NCBI RefSeq assembly: GCF_014196345.1
Contig: NZ_JACIDN010000010.1
Coordinates: 62,001 to 126,000 of the forward strand
Length of the DNA stretch: 64,000 nt
Direction: 5' to 3'
From: Methylobacterium brachythecii
Lineage (GTDB): Bacteria > Pseudomonadota > Alphaproteobacteria > Rhizobiales > Beijerinckiaceae
Of this stretch, positions 50,301 through 57,935 are shown in pieces. A program made the translations under genes and the position numbers. The first letter of the stretch is position 1, and each line of letters starts with the position of its first letter. Under the pieces are notes generated by a model. That model had not been told where the DNA came from, searched no databases, and saw only the letters and a program-made list of their open reading frames with translations.

Positions 50301-50731
50301 GTCTCGACCGGATGCTGACCACGCTCGAAGCGACCGGTTATCGGCCGCAGAAGGGCTCGGACACCGCGTTCAATACCGCGATCCAGACTCGGTTGAAGGA
50401 AGGCGCAGGGCCGCTCGGCCAGGCGATCGCCGAAGTGGTGTCGAGCGCCTCGGCTGGTGCCGGCGTAGGCGGCGTGAAGGGTGCCGCCGGCGGCGCGGTG
50501 CTCGGGGCGAAGCGCGCTGGGCAAGAGGCCCTACAGCTCCGGCGGATGAAGAAGGACGGCGAAGCGATCGCGCGCATCCTGACCGATCTGAAAGCCATCC
50601 CGATGCTGCGCTCGCTCGCGAAGCAGCCGGAGGGTGGGCGCGGCGCGGAGATGCTGACCACGAAGCTGCTGCACCTCGGCTACCGCGGGACAGCCTCCGC
50701 TGTTCAAGGTCCTTCAGCAGCGCCGCGATAA
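47312..50731 (+). CDS. Large internal virion/ejection protein
   Basis: 1139 residues, the largest protein of the prophage. Begins with two copies of GLFDHLL(E/D)E (residues 3-11 and 30-38) separated by a Ser-rich linker. Gly/Ala-rich amphipathic segments around 110-215 could insert in membrane. Most of the rest is helical and charged, and another Gly/Ala segment lies near 1060-1090. Position and build match the largest ejection protein of P22/T7-type phages. Confidence 0.75.
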   Translation: MPGLFDHLLEESAPAADAAPKASSSSSKRGLFDHLLDEAPVEASPVQSSSGGDRVAPYGITALITGQKQKPVDPKLKAAAERGEISDAAAAGVPGDDVAAVGRGLIDGVPVVGPYILGGVNRGVAAVRALQNGTTFPDELRKVEAFGENTAKEHPGATIGGELAGGVVGSAPLVAAAPAAFGAGAGSLPVRMLVSGVSGGVLGGADSAVRSDGDGTATRAGAAIGAGLGVAGPAVGKLVGAGVRAFTSRGRGNAAVNEALEGISDKDLASAQFLIEQAKSLPGGGVNLTLDEALNAVTGGQATRASQLARVVANSGGEGGRVMNEFYAGRPASIENVGGAGFEKIAPQNLDPTGLGFDVQAAAQAGVAQTPEGVALSQARSALGPRVSQDQAGQTIQKEMRGVADKLEAKRSEQANKDYAAARGAPENVGVERTVTVERPGEPIVTPQEYSRPQFRDGTPRPLDLPPTAEEAVGAGPISLARYIAQRGGIALDGDVLATDLHRFNIPGAGNVARTGGKSIDNHWREALIEAGYFRPDADGGAARDISSELLRKLQNEQRGVPSFPIGNERQAARPTAGRVADEYQAALSEAESRLNTDLRNHGVDPASVHPDVRDRVLGAMMRGEHPDPLDAFERVVGGMKENPQPLVKSTTVQEQIPDVRFGQFDPTPALDAVAAQGRTAKGDVRGVISATGRDLLENVKDPVTGKREPIMSVEEGLHARERLDQRIQAALKDGDATKVRDLTIPRKALDGSLKTVPEVATADANFAANSAKLEPFTGETPLGRIVRKDPQTERLLTPSETVPSYLQGASAAREFLANATPKARKAFEGRTATQIIEGATDKRGVIDPDKLHTAMREHADVLAQMPETYGRLEAVAIARDGLARVEASPLGRVATRDPDVKAAVNALFPTNPGAGTHQEIATAVSALAKSRPLIARQLVRYHLESVFNEATQDVKGIASQYGGAGFASAVRGNGQQRQNLEAAIRALPDGETILGGLDRMLTTLEATGYRPQKGSDTAFNTAIQTRLKEGAGPLGQAIAEVVSSASAGAGVGGVKGAAGGAVLGAKRAGQEALQLRRMKKDGEAIARILTDLKAIPMLRSLAKQPEGGRGAEMLTTKLLHLGYRGTASAVQGPSAAPR

Positions 50732-50950
50732 CCGCTGTTTCCGCAGGTCTCGCTGGTAGAGCAGGTACGCCAGCGCGGCCATAGAAATGAGGCATCCGAT
50801 GATCAGCGCCGAAGTGCCTCCGCCTCCGATCGTTGCGTCGAGCCAAGCAATCCCGCCCGGCACGGTCGCATGCAGCACCGCCCGCAGCGCCAGCATGATG
50901 GCTGCGAAGAAAACAACCGTAAGAGTGATCTGAACCCAGCGAGTCATCAT
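50714..50950 (-). CDS. Two-helix membrane protein
   Basis: 78 residues. Helices at about 5-30 and 44-66, basic C-terminus (QRDLRKQRLSRRC). Convergent with the ejection gene, overlapping by 18 bp, and overlapping the next leftward gene's end. Distal member of the leftward cargo operon with the Rap1a/Tai-type genes. Confidence 0.65.
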   Translation of the reverse strand: MMTRWVQITLTVVFFAAIMLALRAVLHATVPGGIAWLDATIGGGGTSALIIGCLISMAALAYLLYQRDLRKQRLSRRC

Positions 50951-51294
50951 CGTTTCGCGTCACATGGGAAAGCATCTTCGAACGCTAAGCGCACCACAAA
51001 GATCGGGTGTCGATTCCACAGCTTAGGATTATCAGCGATAAACTTACGTGCAACCGCGACCGCTTGCTCAGTTGAGGAGTTCTCGCCGGGGCAAATAGTT
51101 TTTGTAATTGCCAAGGCGTCGAAGGCCGCCAGGATGTAGCCGACGCAGAAATCTGCTCCCGTGCCTTGGGCGCGTTGGCATTCCTGAGCGAGAAAGGGCG
51201 TTTTGACGGTGCTGACGACGACCGGCTCCGCCGATACTCTTCCCATCTGCGCGAGGATGCCGGCAGCAAACAGAAACAGTGCAATCCGTGTCAT
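50947..51294 (-). CDS. Rap1a/Tai-type secreted protein
   Basis: 115 residues from the ATG after GGAGGGACG. Signal peptide about 1-23. Mature part has the Rap1a/Tai immunity pattern: LAQECQRAQGTGADFCVGYI, LAAFDALAITKTICPGENSS and C-terminal VVRLAFEDAFPC, with four conserved cysteines. Founding members neutralise T6SS effectors in the periplasm. Phage-borne copies are common and their targets are unknown. Confidence 0.75.
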   Translation of the reverse strand: MTRIALFLFAAGILAQMGRVSAEPVVVSTVKTPFLAQECQRAQGTGADFCVGYILAAFDALAITKTICPGENSSTEQAVAVARKFIADNPKLWNRHPIFVVRLAFEDAFPCDAKR

Positions 51295-51341
51295 CGTCCC
51301 TCCGACCGTTCGGAGGAACCACGGCGCATAACGGTTGTCGA

Positions 51342-51419
51342 TTACCGCCCCGCAACAGGTCGCGGCCGCATCACGACGGCGATAGCGACCAGGCATAGTG
51401 CGATCTTGGCCAACTTCAT
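51342..51419 (-). CDS. 25-residue putative peptide
   Basis: ATG 51419 overlaps the upstream stop (TAATG). KLAKIALCLVAIAVVMRPRP is signal-like or membrane-anchored. Could be a micropeptide or the remnant of another secreted protein between the two Rap1a/Tai-type genes. Confidence 0.35.
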   Translation of the reverse strand: MKLAKIALCLVAIAVVMRPRPVAGR

Positions 51420-51769
51420 TACTTGCCCCCACAGGGATAGGCGGCAGAAAGCGCCGTGTTCACTAGTCCACCGCCGGGCTTGTGTCGCTCGCCGGGGTTC
51501 GCCAGCAGGTACCGACACACTGTCTCGCCGAGTTGACCGCCGGTGATTTCTGCCGGGATGCAAGCGGTACTGGTGAATTTGCCAGCGGCTGCAGCAGCTC
51601 CGAGACCGTCAATGACACCGATCACGTATGGGGTGACGGCGTCCGGTTCCTTGACGCAGCCGTCGTGAACTTCGTTGCCGGTAAAGAACACGGTGCCCTG
51701 CGCCGGCGCCCGCGACGACGAGGCGGCAAACAGGACGAGCGTGAGGGTGATCTGGGCCCAACGCGGCAT
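51419..51769 (-). CDS. Rap1a/Tai-type secreted protein (second copy)
   Basis: 116 residues, signal peptide about 1-23 (ending RAPAQG). Mature sequence DGCVKEPDAVTPYVIGVIDG, STACIPAEITGGQLGETVCR and NTALSAAYPC matches the same fold as 50947-51294 but is only distantly similar, so this is not a recent duplication. Heads the leftward cargo operon. Confidence 0.75.
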   Translation of the reverse strand: MPRWAQITLTLVLFAASSSRAPAQGTVFFTGNEVHDGCVKEPDAVTPYVIGVIDGLGAAAAAGKFTSTACIPAEITGGQLGETVCRYLLANPGERHKPGGGLVNTALSAAYPCGGK

Positions 51770-51938
51770 GGGTAGACTCTAGCATGTGGATGCTCCTCGC
51801 CAAACCCGATCGGCCTGATATGATGCCTCCCTCTCAAAAGAGATCTGCTTTGGCCATTCTGACAGCTAGTGTCTTGTACGATAACGTGTCGGCGTCACGT
51901 TGAGAGCGACGTCATTTCTGCGTTTTAGGGTTCGAGCG

Positions 51939-52232
51939 ATGCGCAGACTGCTTCAGATCGGCATGGCGTTTTTGGCTCTGCACCCTGCATGTTCATGGGG
52001 GCAGGACATGATTGCTCGGCCTCAAGTACCCCCGGCAGTCTTTGGCGATCCATCTGAAGTCTCAACTCGAGATGGAACACCTGAAGGAGACCGCCAAAAA
52101 CATGCCGGAGATACAATTATCGACGGGCAGAGTCTTACAAATGCCAGTCGTTGGCTTGTACGAACTAACAACCTAGGGCTTGGCGCGCATGGTGTAACCG
52201 GGGGGCACCGAGAACCCTTTGGTCAGCAGTAA
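51939..52232 (+). CDS. Small secreted hypothetical protein
   Basis: 97 residues from ATG 51939 with a plausible signal peptide (RRLLQIGMAFLALHPACSWG). The mature part is polar and probably unstructured. The last 60 bp overlap the convergent protease gene. Low support beyond the signal sequence. Confidence 0.4.
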   Translation: MRRLLQIGMAFLALHPACSWGQDMIARPQVPPAVFGDPSEVSTRDGTPEGDRQKHAGDTIIDGQSLTNASRWLVRTNNLGLGAHGVTGGHREPFGQQ

Positions 52233-53183
52233 TGGTTCAAATTCGAGTATCCTGTCTGCGCGAATGCATGCACCAAGATTGGTCGGAATATTGCTTGCAG
52301 ATATCATTGCTGTTTGCGTAAATACTGTTGGTGCTTGCTGCAAGACTACAGCCCCAGTAACCTCTTGAACCGCGACCCCATAAACGACGCCAAGTAAGAA
52401 AAACCGACTTCCTATGTTGAGAGCTGAATTACTTCTTGGGTCATGATAAGAGCCCTCATTCATCAGAAACATAGGTGAGCCGCTGGCTCCCGGCCATGTT
52501 GCAAAATCAACTAAAAATTCGCGCCTGCCTTTGAAATCAATATATGGTGGCGTTGCCGTATAGCCTCTGTGAAATGTCGGTAGATTATTTGTATCATCCC
52601 ACAAATTTCCTGGATATCCTGCCGTTGTTACGTTTTCTATCGGCGATAGAGCCTGGTATTGGGCTTGGGTTGGAATAACCGCCTCATTAAGGAATACCGT
52701 GAAAGGTGATACGCCAGTTTGGTTCAAGTTGTTAAATATGTCGGCCAGCGGTAATATAGCTAGATCTACATCAGGGTGCTTGATGATGGCTTTCTGTAGA
52801 TTATTCACTGTAATGATGTGATTATTGCCTATTTTTGGAAGATTGTTATTGTCTTTCAATGTAAATTTAAATTGCATTTCATCGGAATTCCCGAAAACAT
52901 GAGAATTCGTTACAATGCAGGGCACTGACAGTCCATTGTGTTCAAAAAGTGAGTAGAAAAAGCCCGTCCCGTAGCGAGGTGTTTTTGGGTCAGGAAACTC
53001 AAGACGTACGGTGCAGTACATCATTTGCTCAGACAACGTAAGTTTCGCTTGGCGATGTGCTGGAGTTGCCATTGTTAATCCTAATACCCGTTGGGGTGAT
53101 CCGCATAAACCTGCGAACGCTATGGCCGAGATCAGTGTTCGGCGCGTTAGATCTACGCTTGTCTCAGCGGCTGAGCCGATCAT
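52173..53183 (-). CDS. Exported trypsin-like serine protease (cargo)
   Basis: 336 residues from ATG 53183 after GAGGATAAG. Twin-arginine signal (DLTRRTLISAIAFAG, residues 11-25). Catalytic triad: His95 (VTNSHVFG), Asp140 (HPDVDLAIL), Ser234 (WPGASGSPMF). Chymotrypsin-fold length without a PDZ domain. Markedly AT-rich compared with flanking tail genes and transcribed oppositely, so probably a recent acquisition (lysogenic conversion). Confidence 0.8.
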   Translation of the reverse strand: MIGSAAETSVDLTRRTLISAIAFAGLCGSPQRVLGLTMATPAHRQAKLTLSEQMMYCTVRLEFPDPKTPRYGTGFFYSLFEHNGLSVPCIVTNSHVFGNSDEMQFKFTLKDNNNLPKIGNNHIITVNNLQKAIIKHPDVDLAILPLADIFNNLNQTGVSPFTVFLNEAVIPTQAQYQALSPIENVTTAGYPGNLWDDTNNLPTFHRGYTATPPYIDFKGRREFLVDFATWPGASGSPMFLMNEGSYHDPRSNSALNIGSRFFLLGVVYGVAVQEVTGAVVLQQAPTVFTQTAMISASNIPTNLGACIRADRILEFEPLLLTKGFSVPPGYTMRAKP

Positions 53184-53230
53184 AGTCGACGTCTTATCCT
53201 CTGGTTGAGTCGCATCACGGAGGATGACGA

Positions 53231-53263
53231 GGCCGGGTCGCTTCCACAAGCGCCCGGCCTTTT
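53231..53263 (+). terminator. Strong rightward terminator upstream of tail-fibre genes
   Basis: GGCCGGG-T-CGCTT / AAGCG-CCCGGCC, a 12-bp stem with one bulge and 4-base loop, followed by TTTTCC. Would stop read-through from upstream, isolating the tail-fibre genes as a separate unit. Confidence 0.8.
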
Positions 53264-53274
53264 CCGTCCCGCAC

Positions 53275-53291
53275 TTGACCCGACGGGCAAA
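53275..53291. promoter_or_regulatory. Dyad element copy C (TTGACCCGACGGGCAAA)
   Basis: Third copy of the element, 11 bp after a terminator. Differs from the other two only at the dyad centre (A for T). If read as a -35 (TTGACC), GATTAA stands 17 bp downstream as a poor -10. Confidence 0.6.
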
Positions 53292-53338
53292 CGCACCGAT
53301 TAAGCCACCGTCCGCAGCGCTGCGCGCCGGACCTGCAG

Positions 53339-53371
53339 AGCCGCTCCCGACCGGGGCGGCTTTTGTCGTTT
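53339..53371 (+). terminator. Hairpin between element C and tail-fibre gene
   Basis: 9-bp stem beginning AGCCGC and ending GCGGCT (53339-53361), tail TTTGTCGTTT, 15 bp before the tail-fibre ATG. Tail sequence shared with the hairpin at 30270. Confidence 0.6.
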
Positions 53372-53386
53372 CAGGATCTCCCCGAC

Positions 53387-54538
53387 ATGACGACATCGTG
53401 GCCGCTCTCGCGGCTTCAGATCCCGGATGCGTCCGGGCGGCCGTTGCTCGTGCCCAGCGTGCAGTTCTTCGCCGCCGGGACGACCGATCCGCTCGACGTC
53501 TTCAAGGATTCAGCGCGCACGATCCCGCACGAGCAACCCGTGAAGGCCGACGCCTTCGGCAAGTTCCCGAGGATCTATTTGCCGGCCCTGCTGTACGCCG
53601 AGGAGGTTCGTGGTCCCTACGACAATCTCCTGTGGCGTGACGACGGGCTCGGCTACGTGCCGGCAACACAGACGGACACGGGCGGTGGCGCAGTCGATCC
53701 GACGGCGGTCGCCTCGACCGGAGACATCAAGTGGCGGCTCGACCCGGGCATCTTGCCGGGATGGGTGCGGATGAACGCGCGCACGCTCGGCTCGGCGATC
53801 TCAGGGGCCACCGAGCTCGCCGACGTCTCGACCCAGGCGCTTTACGTCTACCTCTGGCAGAACTTCTCCGACGCCATCGCGCCGGTCACGAGTGGTCGCG
53901 GCACGGCGGCGCTCGCGGACTTCAACGCCGGCAAGCCCATCGGCATCCCAACGATGCAGGGCTTGGTCGCGGCCGGTCTGGACGACATGGGCTCGACCGC
54001 GGCGAACCGCCTGCAGGTCTCGGCTAACCTGACCCTCTCGGCGGGCTCCATCACCGCGACTGTCAGCAACCCTGCAGGCATAGCGCCCAACATGACGATC
54101 GTGGGCGACGGCATTCCGGCCAACACGATCGTCGTCGACATCGGCGGCACGACGGTCACGATGTCGAACCCGGCCGGGGCGGGCTCCACCGGAACCGTGC
54201 CGGCGCGTTTTTCGGTCTTCGCCGACGCGCAGACGCCAGGGCAAATCGGTGGCGACACCGTCAGGACGCTGAGCAACGCGAACCTTCCGCCCGCCTTTCC
54301 GAGCGGCTTGGTAACGGTGACCTACCCGGCGCACGGCTATAAGCGGTCGGGTGAGGGCAATCAGGGCACGAAGAACGGCGACGGGACCGTCGTCAACGTC
54401 AACCTGGGGAGCGTGGACGCCGCCACCACACCGCCGGATCCGGTGGACCATCCGGTCGCGATCGCCAATCCGAACGGCGGCCGCCCGTTCCCGACGGTTC
54501 AGCCGAGCCGCCTCGGCACCTTCTACATGAAGCTCTGA
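53387..54538 (+). CDS. Tail-fibre/spike-like protein
   Basis: 383 residues from ATG 53387. N-terminal adaptor-like part (WPLSRLQIPDASGRPLLVPS, FKDSARTIPHEQPVKADAFG) is typical of phage tail-fibre heads. A beta-rich Ser/Thr/Gly region (residues 220-300) precedes a C-terminal domain ending RPFPTVQPSRLGTFYMKL, as in collar/fibre tips. Probably binds the host surface. Confidence 0.75.
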   Translation: MTTSWPLSRLQIPDASGRPLLVPSVQFFAAGTTDPLDVFKDSARTIPHEQPVKADAFGKFPRIYLPALLYAEEVRGPYDNLLWRDDGLGYVPATQTDTGGGAVDPTAVASTGDIKWRLDPGILPGWVRMNARTLGSAISGATELADVSTQALYVYLWQNFSDAIAPVTSGRGTAALADFNAGKPIGIPTMQGLVAAGLDDMGSTAANRLQVSANLTLSAGSITATVSNPAGIAPNMTIVGDGIPANTIVVDIGGTTVTMSNPAGAGSTGTVPARFSVFADAQTPGQIGGDTVRTLSNANLPPAFPSGLVTVTYPAHGYKRSGEGNQGTKNGDGTVVNVNLGSVDAATTPPDPVDHPVAIANPNGGRPFPTVQPSRLGTFYMKL

Positions 54539-54540
54539 TC

Positions 54541-54945
54541 ATGCCGGCGTTCATGAACACGCTCGGTGGCGTCTCGCGTCGCGGGCAATGGCGATTCCGC
54601 CATGTCTTTCGCTCCGCCAACGAGCGCGGTCAGCTCGACGTCACCGATGCCGGCCTGATCGACTTCTCGACCGCCTCGGATGTCGTGCTCACGGTCGTGC
54701 CGCGCGAACCGGTGCAGCCGCGCGCCTGGTGCTTCGAACTCGGCGGTTGCCACGGTCACCGGCCGGTGCTGATGGCGGCCCTGTCCGCCGGAACTCTGGC
54801 GGTGTCCAACCCAGGCATCGTCGAGGCGCTGTTTCCCCGGGGCTCGCTGCTCGGGTTTCCGCCTGGCCTCTACGACGTGCGCGTCAGCGTCACGATCGGG
54901 CCGGAAACGGAAGAGATCTTCAACGAGCCGATCGAATTCGCCTAA
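54541..54945 (+). CDS. Hypothetical tail-region protein
   Basis: 134 residues, 2 bp after the fibre gene. Beta-rich Ig-like pattern (DVVLTVVPREPVQPRAWCFE, GLYDVRVSVTIGPETEEIF). Likely virion component. No family recognised. Confidence 0.6.
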   Translation: MPAFMNTLGGVSRRGQWRFRHVFRSANERGQLDVTDAGLIDFSTASDVVLTVVPREPVQPRAWCFELGGCHGHRPVLMAALSAGTLAVSNPGIVEALFPRGSLLGFPPGLYDVRVSVTIGPETEEIFNEPIEFA

Positions 54946-54958
54946 TCCGGAGCGTTCC

Positions 54959-55318
54959 GTGGGTAGCTATCCCGTCCGTCCAACTTTCCCGATCGATGTC
55001 CGCCCGGGTCCCGGCGTGATCACGGGTCGCGTCGGGGCGAGCCTGCAAATCGGCGTCGACATCGGCACCATCGCGCAGAACCTCAAGCCGAGCCGCAACC
55101 AGTTCTTCACGGCGCTTGAGACGGCGTATCCCGGCGCCTCTGCCACCGTCATGGCAGCCGTCCCCTCCGATCCGTCGGACCCGGTCAATCGCGCCTTCAC
55201 CGGCTCGCTGCTCGTCGCCGGGACCGGACCGCTCGCGCAGTTCGTCAAGACGACGCTGGGGCTGACCGACAATCAGCTCGCCACCATCCTCGATGCCGCC
55301 CGCCTGATCACGGAATAG
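54959..55318 (+). CDS. Hypothetical tail-region protein
   Basis: 119 residues. Start shared with a good spacing from the previous gene. Mixed alpha/beta with a C-terminal TTLGLTDNQLATILDAARL helix. Probably structural. Ends 3 bp before the next gene. Confidence 0.55.
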   Translation: MGSYPVRPTFPIDVRPGPGVITGRVGASLQIGVDIGTIAQNLKPSRNQFFTALETAYPGASATVMAAVPSDPSDPVNRAFTGSLLVAGTGPLAQFVKTTLGLTDNQLATILDAARLITE

Positions 55319-55321
55319 TCG

Positions 55322-56956
55322 ATGCGCCGCTCTCTTCTCGCGCTCCTGGCGCTGGCCAGCCTGTCCGATGCGGCCTGGGCTCAGACGTACACCCTGCCCG
55401 AGATCGGACTGCAGAACATCGGCTCGTGCCGGCAATTCGCGGTGCGCGACCGGACGAGCACGACCATGGTGCCGCTCGGTTGCTTCGATACTACGAAGCA
55501 GACCTTCCAACTCGCGCCGGTCGCCCAGCCCGCCTCGGGTGCGTTCTTCACGACCTTCAATTCGGCCGTCGGCGCCCAGTACGGCATTCCGACCCCTTCG
55601 AAGGTCGGGGCCAAGGTCAACCGCGTCAACGATCGCCTGCTCGTCGGCGCCGCTACCGCCAATTCCGGCGACTTCCCGGCCACGACGAAGGATTGGTACG
55701 AGCAGCTCGAGGCAGGAACGACGCATCCGATCGGCTTCCGGACGTCTTGGGCGCAGACTGCGTCCATCTCGACAAACGGCGGTATCGGCGTTCTCGGCGC
55801 GGCCCGGACGTCGGACATCAACCTTCCGACCTTCCAGCTCGCGATGGGTGGCCTGTTCGCGACCAACAACGACAACACTACAAACCAGCAGCTCGCCACG
55901 GCGATGTACGCGGTCGCGTTCCGGCAACCCGGCGCCGGCATCGGCGCCTACACGGGCACGGTGGGTGCCGAGATCGACATCGCCAATCTCGGCAACTCGG
56001 TCCAACTGCTGCCGAGCAACGTCGACAGCCCAGCCGGCCACACCACGGCTCTCAAGCTCAATTCGGGTGCAGTCGTGCCGGGTGCGACGACCGCGTCTGC
56101 GGCGCTGACCATCGGTAACAACGGGGCCAAATTCCTGACAGGCATCGTCATGGCGCAAACCGCCATCGCAGGCCTGACCTATGACGGCTCCGGCAACGTG
56201 ACGGGTGGCGGCGCCTCCGCGATGCGGATGAGCGTGTTCCAGACGCTCGAATGGTTCAACACGCAGGCCGGGTCACCGTCGTCGGTCATCACCTCGGAGA
56301 TCCTGACGCCGGCCAACGGGCAGTCGATCCGCTTCCGCGATGCCGGGACCTTCATCGGCGACGCGACCGGCAATATCCCGTTGCTGCTGATCCCCTACAT
56401 CGGCGGCACGCAGACCGCGGCCGGCGTCGTCCAGGCCGGGCAGGCTTCGACGCCGACCGCGTTCGCGGCATCGCCCTTGAGCGGCAGCAACGCCGATGTG
56501 GCTCTGCGCTCGGCGGGTACCGGCAAGCTCGTGCTCGGCAATGCTTCGAGCGATTACGTCACCGTCACCTCGGCAGGCGCCTCGACGAACCGTGTCACCA
56601 TCGGCAGCAACGGCACGCCGGCCGCAGCCTCCATGACCAAGACGGCCGCTCTCGGCACCGTCATTCAAGGCGCGACCGGTACCAACTCCGATCTGAACAT
56701 CCTGTCGGCGGCGGGAAGCTCTGTGCTCGCAGTACCAACCGGCACGACCACCGTGGTGTTCAGCGGCGCGATCCAATTGCCGAACGTCACCGTGGCAACC
56801 CTCCCCACCTGCAACGCGGCGGCGAAAGGCACGCTCGTGTCGCTTACCGACTTTAACGGTGCCCCCACTTGGAACGGACCTATTGCAGGCGGCAACGCCG
56901 GCGGTAGCCAAGTCATCCTCGCGTTCTGCACCGGCTCAGCCTGGACCCAGCACTAA
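55322..56956 (+). CDS. Tail-spike-like protein with N-terminal signal peptide
   Basis: 544 residues. Residues 1-20 (RRSLLALLALASLSDAAWAQ) form a clear Sec-type signal peptide, unusual for a virion protein. The rest is Gly/Thr/Asn/Ser-rich and beta-repeat-like (SGSNADVALRSAGTGKLVLG, VTSAGASTNRVTIGSNGTPA). This pattern occurs in trimeric phage spikes and fibres. It could be a secreted or host-surface-displayed protein instead. Confidence 0.65.
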   Translation: MRRSLLALLALASLSDAAWAQTYTLPEIGLQNIGSCRQFAVRDRTSTTMVPLGCFDTTKQTFQLAPVAQPASGAFFTTFNSAVGAQYGIPTPSKVGAKVNRVNDRLLVGAATANSGDFPATTKDWYEQLEAGTTHPIGFRTSWAQTASISTNGGIGVLGAARTSDINLPTFQLAMGGLFATNNDNTTNQQLATAMYAVAFRQPGAGIGAYTGTVGAEIDIANLGNSVQLLPSNVDSPAGHTTALKLNSGAVVPGATTASAALTIGNNGAKFLTGIVMAQTAIAGLTYDGSGNVTGGGASAMRMSVFQTLEWFNTQAGSPSSVITSEILTPANGQSIRFRDAGTFIGDATGNIPLLLIPYIGGTQTAAGVVQAGQASTPTAFAASPLSGSNADVALRSAGTGKLVLGNASSDYVTVTSAGASTNRVTIGSNGTPAAASMTKTAALGTVIQGATGTNSDLNILSAAGSSVLAVPTGTTTVVFSGAIQLPNVTVATLPTCNAAAKGTLVSLTDFNGAPTWNGPIAGGNAGGSQVILAFCTGSAWTQH

Positions 56957-56961
56957 GAGTT

Positions 56962-57441
56962 CTACCAGGGCGACCACCCGAAGCCGCCCTTCACAAGCGT
57001 CTGCGTAGGCCCCTGCGCTACCCCTACGTAGCCGATGGTGTTCTCGCTGATCCGAGCCGAGATGGCGATTGACGCTGCACCCGCCCCATCGTAGCCGGCG
57101 CCCCCGAACGAGATATTGAGCTTCCGTCCGGGCTCCGGGGGCAGCACGTTGATCGCGCCGGCCAGAGCAATTCCCTCCCGGAAGCGGTCTCGCACCCGGT
57201 CCAAGCGTCCGGCTATGTCCGCTAGGGCGGCCGAGGAGGCGCCTTGGTTAGCGGCTGCCGCTGCGGCCAGTACGTCAGACGCCTTCACAGGGAACCCCGT
57301 GTAGGTGGTTCGGGGATCCCCAGGGGTGTCGGGGCGCTGGACCGAGAAGTAGTCGATCGATGGCTGAAACGTTCCGAACGTCTGCGCGTCCGCATTGCTG
57401 GCCGCGCACATTATGGCCGCGGCAATCAACAGTCGCTTCAT
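56962..57441 (-). CDS. Outer-membrane protein with YadA-like C-terminal anchor
   Basis: 159 residues. Signal peptide 1-19, a short head, a coiled-coil stalk (AADIAGRLDRVRDRF-like), then the YadA anchor pattern: GIALAGAINVLPPEPGRKLN, ISFGGAGYDGAGAASIAISA, four amphipathic strands ending in Trp. A miniature trimeric autotransporter-type protein. It is convergent with the spike gene and probably expressed in the lysogen to alter the cell surface. Confidence 0.7.
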   Translation of the reverse strand: MKRLLIAAAIMCAASNADAQTFGTFQPSIDYFSVQRPDTPGDPRTTYTGFPVKASDVLAAAAAANQGASSAALADIAGRLDRVRDRFREGIALAGAINVLPPEPGRKLNISFGGAGYDGAGAASIAISARISENTIGYVGVAQGPTQTLVKGGFGWSPW

Positions 57442-57590
57442 CAGCCCATTCCCCGAAGTTTCGGGTAGCGGGCCTCACCTGCTGATCTGAGTCGATCACT
57501 CAGACAACACGCACACCGTGCAGCCTGCGTTTGCTGCACACCTTCCCGGCAACGTCCCTAACCGGGGCTTACCCAACACCGGAGATCTGA

Positions 57591-57935
57591 ATGCTCCTGC
57601 AGCGCATCGCGCTGCGGGCCGCCCTCGCTTGCCTCGTGCTCGCGAGCGTGCCCGCGCATGCCGACATCGCCTCCTGGTACGGTCCCGGCCTCGCCGGCCG
57701 CCCGACCGCGAATGGCGAGCGCTTCAATCCGGGCGGTTTCACCGCAGCCCATCGCTCGCTGCCCTTCGGCACGCGGGTGCGGGTGACGAACCATGCAAAC
57801 GGCCGCTCGGTCGTTGTCCGGATCAACGATCGCGGCCCATTCGTCGCCGGCCGGTCGATCGATCTCGCCGCCGGCGCGGCGCGCGCGATCGGCGTCTTGG
57901 GGACAAGCCACGTTCGCCTCGAGGTGGTCCGATGA
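57591..57935 (+). CDS. RlpA-like double-psi beta-barrel protein
   Basis: 114 residues with signal peptide 1-24. Mature domain is RlpA-type: IASWYGPGLAGRPTANGERF, TAAHRSLPFGTRVRVTNHAN, VVRINDRGPFVAGRSIDLAA. RlpA proteins cleave or bind denuded peptidoglycan, so it probably helps lysis or wall remodelling. GGAG before the ATG; the end overlaps the next start. Confidence 0.85.
   Translation: MLLQRIALRAALACLVLASVPAHADIASWYGPGLAGRPTANGERFNPGGFTAAHRSLPFGTRVRVTNHANGRSVVVRINDRGPFVAGRSIDLAAGAARAIGVLGTSHVRLEVVR

Noticed and set aside
54920..56158. 412-codon minus-strand frame in tail region
   Set aside because: Shadow of the 54959 and 55322 genes, Arg/Gly/Asp-rich.
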